Of a stretch of 5,298 nucleotides of DNA, positions 1 to 3,656 are shown one piece after another; the stretch's first letter is position 1; every line of letters begins with the position of its first letter. The notes below the pieces were generated by a model. It did no database searches, was not told where the DNA came from, and was given only the letters and a program-made list of their open reading frames with translations. The stretch comes from JAUZRW01 sp034437755 (GTDB lineage: Bacteria; Chloroflexota; Anaerolineae; Aggregatilineales; Phototrophicaceae), in the NCBI GenBank assembly GCA_034437755.1, contig DAOTTV010000137.1:1-5298 (forward strand), in the 5' to 3' direction. The position numbers and the translations under genes are program-made.

Positions 1-26
1 CATTATGAACGCGCAACGTTCAAAAA

Positions 27-42
27 ACCAAAAGTTTTTGGT
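27..42. repeat. AT-rich inverted repeat 1
   Basis: ACCAAA at 27-32 is the reverse complement of TTTGGT at 37-42, around AGTT. At DNA level the symmetry runs one more pair inward (A33 with T36). The stem is A/T dominated and a T-run starts seven bases later (49-54). It could be a weak plus-strand terminator for an upstream gene or a protein-binding palindrome. The low GC of the stem makes the terminator reading uncertain. Confidence 0.45.
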
Positions 43-46
43 GTTC

Positions 47-62
47 CCTTTTTTCAAAAAGG
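47..62. repeat. AT-rich inverted repeat 2
   Basis: CCTTTTT at 47-53 is matched exactly by AAAAAGG at 56-62 with only TC between: seven pairs as DNA, six with a four-base loop as RNA. CCCTTTT (46-52) can also pair with AAAAGGG at 67-73, so two mutually exclusive hairpins are possible. Whether either has a function is unknown. Confidence 0.45.
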
Positions 63-75
63 AGACAAAAGGGGC

Positions 76-107
76 TTGACCACGCAAGATACGAAAGACC
101 CTATATT
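76..107 (+). promoter_or_regulatory. Candidate promoter, poor spacing
   Basis: TTGACC (76-81) is a good -35 match and TATATT (102-107) a good -10 match, but the 20-base spacer is longer than the usual 16-18. It lies in the AT-rich patch about 160 bases before the kinase start. Other A/T hexamers just downstream (104-115) give no better spacing. Weak evidence only. Confidence 0.25.
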
Positions 108-152
108 ATTATAAAAATGCGATAGCACCGCTCGCTTGTTCATGAGTCCTTG

Positions 153-161
153 TGTTATGCT
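153..161 (+). promoter_or_regulatory. Candidate extended -10 element
   Basis: TGT followed by TATGCT fits the TGn-TATAAT extended -10 pattern. No good -35 lies 16-18 bases upstream (TTGTTC at 136-141 is only 14 away), which extended -10 promoters tolerate. It would give a leader of about 100 bases before the kinase. The same TGn-TATGCT string occurs before the transporter gene at 2304-2312. Confidence 0.3.
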
Positions 162-224
162 GTGTGGACGGGCGAGGGGGCGCGTAAGCATGATCGCGTC
201 GTTAGATTCACAGGCGAAATGCGC

Positions 225-230
225 TATACT
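225..230 (+). promoter_or_regulatory. Candidate -10 box close to the kinase
   Basis: TATACT is the same -10 hexamer used by the strong tRNA promoter in this window. It sits 36 bases before the kinase ATG, a sensible leader length. There is no recognisable -35 at 16-18 bases, so this is only a candidate. Confidence 0.25.
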
Positions 231-253
231 GCTTGCAGAAGACAGGGCGCAAC

Positions 254-260
254 AGAAGGG
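254..260 (+). promoter_or_regulatory. Ribosome binding site deciding the kinase start
   Basis: AGAAGGG lies six bases before the ATG at 267. It is the only purine-rich Shine-Dalgarno-like string near the region where similarity to the kinase family begins, so it favours 267 over the upstream in-frame ATG at 219 and over the ATG at 279. Confidence 0.6.
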
Positions 261-266
261 CAGTTG

Positions 267-1187
267 ATGAGTTTGTTCATGGGGATTGATGGGGGCGGCA
301 GTAACCTACGCGTTGTTATCACCGATCGCACGCTAGCACAACGCGCAGAAGCCTATCGCGGGTCTGCTAATCCAAGCCTCATCGGGCGCGATGCCGCGGC
401 GGAGATGATACGGGATGCCATGCGCGAGGCTCTGCAACAAGTCGATGGCGCGCGCGTCGTTGCGGTGGGCATCGGGGTAGCGGGGGCATCGAAGCAGGTC
501 GCGGGTGACTGGCTCGATCAGGTCGTACACGCCGTATTGCCGGTGGCTCATGTGGCGGCGGCATCGGATAACGAGATTGCGCTGGTTGGTGCATTGGGCA
601 AGCGTGAAGGCTTACTCCTGCTCGCAGGGACGGGCAGTGTTGGCTTCGGCGTGAATGCCGCCGGTGCTTCCTTGCAAGTCGGCGGGTGGGGGTATTTGCT
701 GGGCGATGAGGGCAGTGGCTACTGGTTGGGCTTGCAAGCCCTCAAGCAGGTCGCGCACAGCCTCGATGCTGGGAAACCTGCTTCGGCACTGGTACAGACG
801 ATCCGGCGCGAATACGGGCTGACATCGGCGCGTGATTTAATCCAGTGGGTATATCATCATGATGCCAACCCGATCCCGCAGATTGCACGCATCGCGCCGC
901 TGGTGCTGGATGTTGCGGCGGCGGGTGATGCTAGTGCCCGTGGTATTGTCGAGCGCGGCGGGCAAGCTCTCGTCAGCATTGCCGAGACGATCAAGACGCG
1001 CCTCGCGATGCCACAACCCGCTATCGGGCTGGCAGGTGGGCTACTGCGTGCCGACAACCCGCTCAGTCGCTTTGTGCAAGCGCGATTGGGTCTGGATGAG
1101 CTACCGCAACCGCTGTATACACCAGTGATCGGCGCGGCCTTGCTAGCACGATTGACTTATGACGCACGACAGACGAGCTATTCGTGA
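267..1187 (+). CDS. BadF/BadG/BcrA/BcrD-type N-acetylglucosamine/glucosamine kinase
   Basis: A 306-residue cytoplasmic sugar kinase of the ASKHA fold, the usual length for this family. It probably phosphorylates GlcNAc or glucosamine at O6 with ATP. Seen in the sequence: the N-terminal phosphate-1 loop GIDGGGSN (residues 6-13), the GIGVAGAS strand-turn (68-75), SDNEIAL with Asp101 as likely catalytic base (100-106), the second phosphate motif AGTGSVGFG (120-128), the family block GGWGYLLGDEGSGYWLG (139-155), and the adenosine motif LAGGLL (255-260). I chose ATG 267 because AGAAGGG precedes it and the conserved core begins at residue 4. The ATG at 279 would remove only four residues. It lies 26 bases before the SIS gene and likely shares its transcript. 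GlcNAc, glucosamine and other amino sugars cannot be separated by sequence alone. The BadF label refers to the fold family: the CoA-ester reductase activators also contain cysteine-ligated FeS motifs, which are absent here. Confidence 0.9.
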   Translation: MSLFMGIDGGGSNLRVVITDRTLAQRAEAYRGSANPSLIGRDAAAEMIRDAMREALQQVDGARVVAVGIGVAGASKQVAGDWLDQVVHAVLPVAHVAAASDNEIALVGALGKREGLLLLAGTGSVGFGVNAAGASLQVGGWGYLLGDEGSGYWLGLQALKQVAHSLDAGKPASALVQTIRREYGLTSARDLIQWVYHHDANPIPQIARIAPLVLDVAAAGDASARGIVERGGQALVSIAETIKTRLAMPQPAIGLAGGLLRADNPLSRFVQARLGLDELPQPLYTPVIGAALLARLTYDARQTSYS

Positions 1188-1201
1188 TTGATTGATTGAT
1201 G
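1186..1201 (+). repeat. GATT tetranucleotide repeat with stops in three frames
   Basis: Three copies of GATT followed by GATG lie directly on the kinase stop codon. TGA occurs at 1185, 1189, 1193, 1197 and 1200, and the first three are in three different frames. Any ribosome leaving the kinase gene, in whatever frame, would stop just upstream of the SIS start. Three units is short, so slippage would be modest. Confidence 0.7.
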
Positions 1202-1205
1202 AAAG
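1201..1205 (+). promoter_or_regulatory. Ribosome binding site for the SIS gene
   Basis: GAAAG lies eight bases before the ATG at 1214. It matches the left part of GAAAGGAGG, the complement expected for a 16S tail ending CCTCCTTTC. The earlier candidate starts at 1196 (TTG) and 1199 (ATG) have only the GATT repeat before them and no purine-rich site. Confidence 0.45.
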
Positions 1206-1213
1206 ATGAATGT

Positions 1214-2251
1214 ATGTCACACCTTTATGCTGAAATTCATGAACAACCGGATGCTGTCCGGCGTTTGCTGGCTAAAGAGGCCGAACAGATAGAAGCGATT
1301 GCCGGCACAATTCGCCAGTTTGATCCGGCATTCGTCGTGATTGCCGCGCGTGGCACGTCTGATAATGCCGCCCGCTACGCGCAATATCTGCTGGGGATTC
1401 AAGCCGGGTTGAGCGTATCGCTGGCGACACCCTCGGTACACACGCTATACGACGCACAACCCCGTCTGGCACGGGCGCTAGTGATCGGTATCTCGCAATC
1501 GGGGCACTCTGCCGATGTGCGGCAGGTGGTCGAAGATGCGAAAGCGCAGGGCGCGTTGACCCTCAGCCTCACGAATTATGTGGATTCGCCATTGGCGCAG
1601 ACCGCTGACCATCACATCTGCTTGCAAGCGGGCGAGGAGAAGAGCGTCGCGGCGACCAAGACCTACACCACTGAACTGGTGGCGATCGCTCTGCTGACGC
1701 AATACATCGTGCAGAATGACGCGAATATCGCTCGCATCCAACAACTGCCGGATGACATCCGTGCGACGCTAGCACAGGCGGCAAAGATGGGCGACTGGGT
1801 GCAACGCTATCGCTATATGGAACACGTCGCGGTCATCGGGCGCGGCTATAACTACGCGACCGCGTTCGAGATCAGCCTTAAGATCAAAGAACTGTGCTAC
1901 ATCATCGGCGAGGAATACAGCGAAGCCGATTTTCGTCACGGCCCGATTGCGATCATCTCGCAGGGCTTCCCCGTGATTGCTGTCGCGCCGACCGGCAAGA
2001 CATACCCGCTGATGATGGATTTGCTGGAACAACTGCATGAGAAAAATGCTGAGTGTATTGTCATCAGCGACGATGCTACCGCCCGCGCACAGGGTATCCA
2101 CGCAATGACCCTGCCTGCACAATTGCCGGAATGGATTAGCCCGATTTGTGCAGTGCTTCCGGGGCAGTTGTTCGCCTATCATCTCGCACAGGCGAAGGGC
2201 TACGACATCGACCAACCGCGCGGGTTGAACAAGGTCACGGTCACGCGCTGA
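1214..2251 (+). CDS. Double SIS-domain GlmS-like protein, probable glucosamine-6-phosphate deaminase (NagB-II type)
   Basis: A 345-residue soluble protein made of two sugar-isomerase (SIS) domains. It matches the isomerase half of GlmS but lacks the N-terminal glutaminase domain and its Cys1, so it cannot use glutamine. SIS domain 1 spans about 35-165 with ARGTSDNAARYA (45-56), the phosphosugar-binding loop GISQSGHSAD (92-101) and SVAATKTYTTEL (144-155). SIS domain 2 spans about 200-335 with IGRGYNYATAFEISLKIKE (208-226) and FRHGPIAI (240-247). The C-terminal tail is GYDIDQPRGLNKVTVTR (329-345). Glu226, His242 and Lys340 line up with the GlmS isomerase residues I recall as Glu488, His504 and Lys603. 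Next to an amino-sugar kinase, the likely reaction is glucosamine-6-phosphate to fructose-6-phosphate plus ammonia. AgaS-like or fructosamine-6-phosphate deglycase activity remains possible. ATG 1214 is chosen because the typical family start (xxEIxEQPxA) follows it and a GAAAG site precedes it; in-frame starts at 1196 and 1199 would add only six or five residues. Confidence 0.88.
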   Translation: MSHLYAEIHEQPDAVRRLLAKEAEQIEAIAGTIRQFDPAFVVIAARGTSDNAARYAQYLLGIQAGLSVSLATPSVHTLYDAQPRLARALVIGISQSGHSADVRQVVEDAKAQGALTLSLTNYVDSPLAQTADHHICLQAGEEKSVAATKTYTTELVAIALLTQYIVQNDANIARIQQLPDDIRATLAQAAKMGDWVQRYRYMEHVAVIGRGYNYATAFEISLKIKELCYIIGEEYSEADFRHGPIAIISQGFPVIAVAPTGKTYPLMMDLLEQLHEKNAECIVISDDATARAQGIHAMTLPAQLPEWISPICAVLPGQLFAYHLAQAKGYDIDQPRGLNKVTVTR

Positions 2252-2303
2252 GTCCGGTGGATAGCACCATTAAGTCCTCTATGCCCGTCCAATAGCGGAT
2301 ATA

Positions 2304-2312
2304 TGGTATGCT
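2304..2312 (+). promoter_or_regulatory. Candidate extended -10 promoter of the transporter gene
   Basis: TGG followed by TATGCT fits the extended -10 consensus, with no clear -35 at the usual distance. Transcription would start near 2318-2320, giving a leader of about 36 bases before ATG 2355. That start point would leave the earlier in-frame ATGs at 2325 and 2328 almost leaderless. The string resembles 153-161 before the kinase. Confidence 0.35.
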
Positions 2313-2341
2313 TGGCGCTTGTCTATGATGCCCGCCCAGCT

Positions 2342-2347
2342 AGAAAG
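2342..2347 (+). promoter_or_regulatory. Ribosome binding site for the transporter gene
   Basis: AGAAAG lies seven bases before ATG 2355. It resembles the SIS gene site, using the AGAAAG rather than the GGAGG part of the anti-16S complement. It supports 2355 over the in-frame starts at 2319, 2325 and 2328. Confidence 0.4.
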
Positions 2348-2354
2348 CAGTCCT

Positions 2355-3524
2355 ATGTCCTCTTTTTCACACGCTCTGTCGTCTTTGCCGGTGCAGATTG
2401 CGACCATCACCGGCTCGCGCATGATTTTGAACACGGGCTTCCGCATGATTTATCCGCTCCTACCAGTCTTTGCGCGCAGTCTCAACGTTGAGCTAACGGC
2501 TATCGCCAGCATCCTTGCGGTGACGCAGGTACTCGGCTTATCCGCGCCTTTCATCGGCGGCATTGCCGAGCGATATGGGCGCAAGTTGACGATTTTGATG
2601 GGCATGTCGTGTTTTGCGCTGGCGATGCTGGCCGTCTTCATCTTCCCCAATTTGACGGGACTCGCGCTTGCTTTCTGGCTGGGGGCGCTGGGCAAAATCG
2701 CCGTTGATCCAGCGGTGCAGGCCTACATCGGCGATCGTGTGTCGTATGAACGGCGTGGCTTGTATCTGGGGATTGCGGAATTGTCGTGGTCGGGTGCTTT
2801 TCTCATCGGTGTGCCGATCATGACGTGGATGATCGCTACCTTTAACTGGCAAGCCCCTTTCGCTTTACTAGCCGTGTTGACACTCGTCGCGATGGCGGTT
2901 GTCGCGGTCGTGCTCACGGCTGATCGACCGGATGTCGTCCAGCATGTATCGTTTTTACGGGCGATGCGCGTCGCGGTCAATAGCCCGATGGCGATTGCTG
3001 GTCTAGTGCTGGGCTTTGGCATTAGCGGGGCTAATCAATTGGTCAACGTGGTGTTCGGCTCATGGATCGAGCTATCGTTTGGCGTGCAATTGGCGGCGCT
3101 AGCGACTGCATCGGCTGTGATTGGTGTGTCGGAGTTGGTCGGGGAGGGGGCGGTCACGGCATTTGCCGATCGCTTCGGCAAGCGGCGTTTGATCATGCTG
3201 GGGATCGTCGGCAATATCGCCGCTGGGTTAGCTTTGCCGTTCATGGACGCTCACCTGACACTTGCCCTGATTGGCTTATTCTGCTTCTATCTCACGTTTG
3301 AATTGAGTCTGGTCGCGACTTTGCCATTAGCGACAGAACTGAGTCCACAATCCCGCGCGATGTACATGACGGTTTTCGTGGTGGCTGTCACGATCGGGCG
3401 GTCGATCATCACGCCGCTGGCACCTGTCATTTTCAATTATGGCTTGATTGCTAACGCGCTGATCGCGATGGGATTGAATCTCCTAGCCTTGATTGCCGTG
3501 TGGCGTTTTATCCGTTTCGATTAG
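2355..3524 (+). CDS. Major facilitator superfamily (MFS) transporter, 12 predicted helices
   Basis: A 389-residue inner-membrane secondary transporter of normal length for a 12-helix MFS protein. The hydrophobic pattern gives about six helices, a polar central loop near residues 188-208 (TADRPDVVQHVSFLRAMR), then six more. The classic motif A between helices 2 and 3 is seen as GGIAERYGRK (68-77). Its internal-duplication counterpart between helices 8 and 9 is AFADRFGKRR (269-278). An Arg/Asp-rich segment, YIGDRVSYERRG (124-135), fits the helix 4-5 region. Overall it looks like the sugar/drug MFS_1 type rather than a known specific importer. The neighbouring amino-sugar kinase and SIS genes make a sugar or cell-wall fragment substrate possible, but this is inference from position and the direction of transport is not shown. 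ATG 2355 is chosen from the AGAAAG site and from where the first hydrophobic segment begins; starts at 2319, 2325 or 2328 would add 9-12 polar residues. Confidence 0.87.
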   Translation: MSSFSHALSSLPVQIATITGSRMILNTGFRMIYPLLPVFARSLNVELTAIASILAVTQVLGLSAPFIGGIAERYGRKLTILMGMSCFALAMLAVFIFPNLTGLALAFWLGALGKIAVDPAVQAYIGDRVSYERRGLYLGIAELSWSGAFLIGVPIMTWMIATFNWQAPFALLAVLTLVAMAVVAVVLTADRPDVVQHVSFLRAMRVAVNSPMAIAGLVLGFGISGANQLVNVVFGSWIELSFGVQLAALATASAVIGVSELVGEGAVTAFADRFGKRRLIMLGIVGNIAAGLALPFMDAHLTLALIGLFCFYLTFELSLVATLPLATELSPQSRAMYMTVFVVAVTIGRSIITPLAPVIFNYGLIANALIAMGLNLLALIAVWRFIRFD

Positions 3525-3526
3525 TC

Positions 3527-3555
3527 TTGACATTTTGTGACCCCTTCTGTATACT
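3527..3555 (+). promoter_or_regulatory. Strong sigma70-type promoter of the tRNA gene
   Basis: TTGACA (3527-3532) is a perfect -35, TATACT (3550-3555) a near-perfect -10, and the spacer is the ideal 17 bases. It starts three bases after the transporter stop codon. Transcription should begin near 3561-3563, leaving a precursor leader of about eight bases before the tRNA. Confidence 0.8.
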
Positions 3556-3569
3556 TTACAACGTAATAA

Positions 3570-3642
3570 GGGCTTGTAGCTCAGTTGGGAGAGCGCGGCT
3601 ATTGCACTGCCGAGGGCGGTGGTTCGAATCCCCGCAAGTCCA
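3570..3642 (+). tRNA. tRNA-Ala(TGC) with an irregular T-arm
   Basis: A 73-base tRNA without encoded CCA. The acceptor stem is 3570-3576 with 3635-3641 and has the G3:U70 pair (3572/3639) that marks alanine tRNAs; the discriminator is A3642. The D-arm is GCTC (3579-3582) with GAGC (3591-3594) and loop AGTTGGGA. The anticodon arm is 3596-3612, with loop ATTGCAC and anticodon TGC at 3604 minus 1 to plus 1 (3603-3605). The T-loop TTCGAAT (3623-3629) is normal. Oddities: position 31-39 is a T-T mismatch (3600/3608), and the standard T-stem GGTGG/CCCCG has two mismatches (3620/3632 and 3618/3634). If T3620 is treated as a bulge or insertion, CGGGG/CCCCG pairs perfectly, leaving a four-base variable loop. 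Identity is firm; functional integrity is less certain. Confidence 0.85.
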
Positions 3643-3656
3643 TCTTTCTTTCTCTC
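3643..3656 (+). other. Pyrimidine tract after the tRNA
   Basis: Fourteen consecutive pyrimidines (TCTTTCTTTCTCTC) follow the tRNA 3' end and run into the stop codon of the convergent gene. It might aid tRNA 3' processing or termination, but there is no separate hairpin and no pure T-run, so I do not call a terminator. Confidence 0.4.

Larger units (their letters stand above)
1..266. other. Non-coding leader upstream of the sugar kinase gene
   Basis: No convincing gene is seen here. The first ~120 bases are clearly richer in A and T than the rest of the window and hold two adjacent inverted repeats (27-42 and 47-62). They are followed by promoter-like strings at 76-107, 153-161 and 225-230. 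The kinase reading frame is open back to 150, but the extra 39 residues it would add (rich in Arg, Cys and Gly) do not resemble the start of this kinase family, and a good ribosome binding site sits just before 267. I therefore treat the whole stretch as untranslated or intergenic. The left edge may belong to the 3' flank of a gene outside the window. Confidence 0.6.
2252..2354 (+). other. Gap between the SIS and transporter genes
   Basis: A 103-base gap, larger than the kinase-SIS spacing. A four-pair hairpin, GGTG 2256-2259 with CACC 2265-2268, follows the SIS stop but no T-run comes after it, so I do not call a terminator. The right half holds the extended -10 candidate and the ribosome binding site of the transporter. 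Read-through from the upstream genes is possible. Confidence 0.5.

Noticed and set aside
150..266. N-terminal extension of the kinase from an upstream start
   Set aside because: The 39 extra residues do not look like the kinase fold, and a good ribosome binding site precedes the ATG at 267.
332..1775. GCTAGCAC octamer at 332, 1142 and 1768
   Set aside because: All three copies lie in coding sequence and read as Leu-Ala codons in the same phase, so codon use explains them.
1769..2215. Minus-strand 148-codon reading frame opposite the SIS gene
   Set aside because: The plus strand here encodes a clear second SIS domain; the opposite frame shows no family features.
2256..2268. Hairpin after the SIS stop as a terminator
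   Set aside because: Only four pairs and no T-run follows.
3623..3642. tRNA 3' end as an integration (att) site
   Set aside because: No second copy of the tRNA 3' end and no integrase or phage gene is seen in the window.
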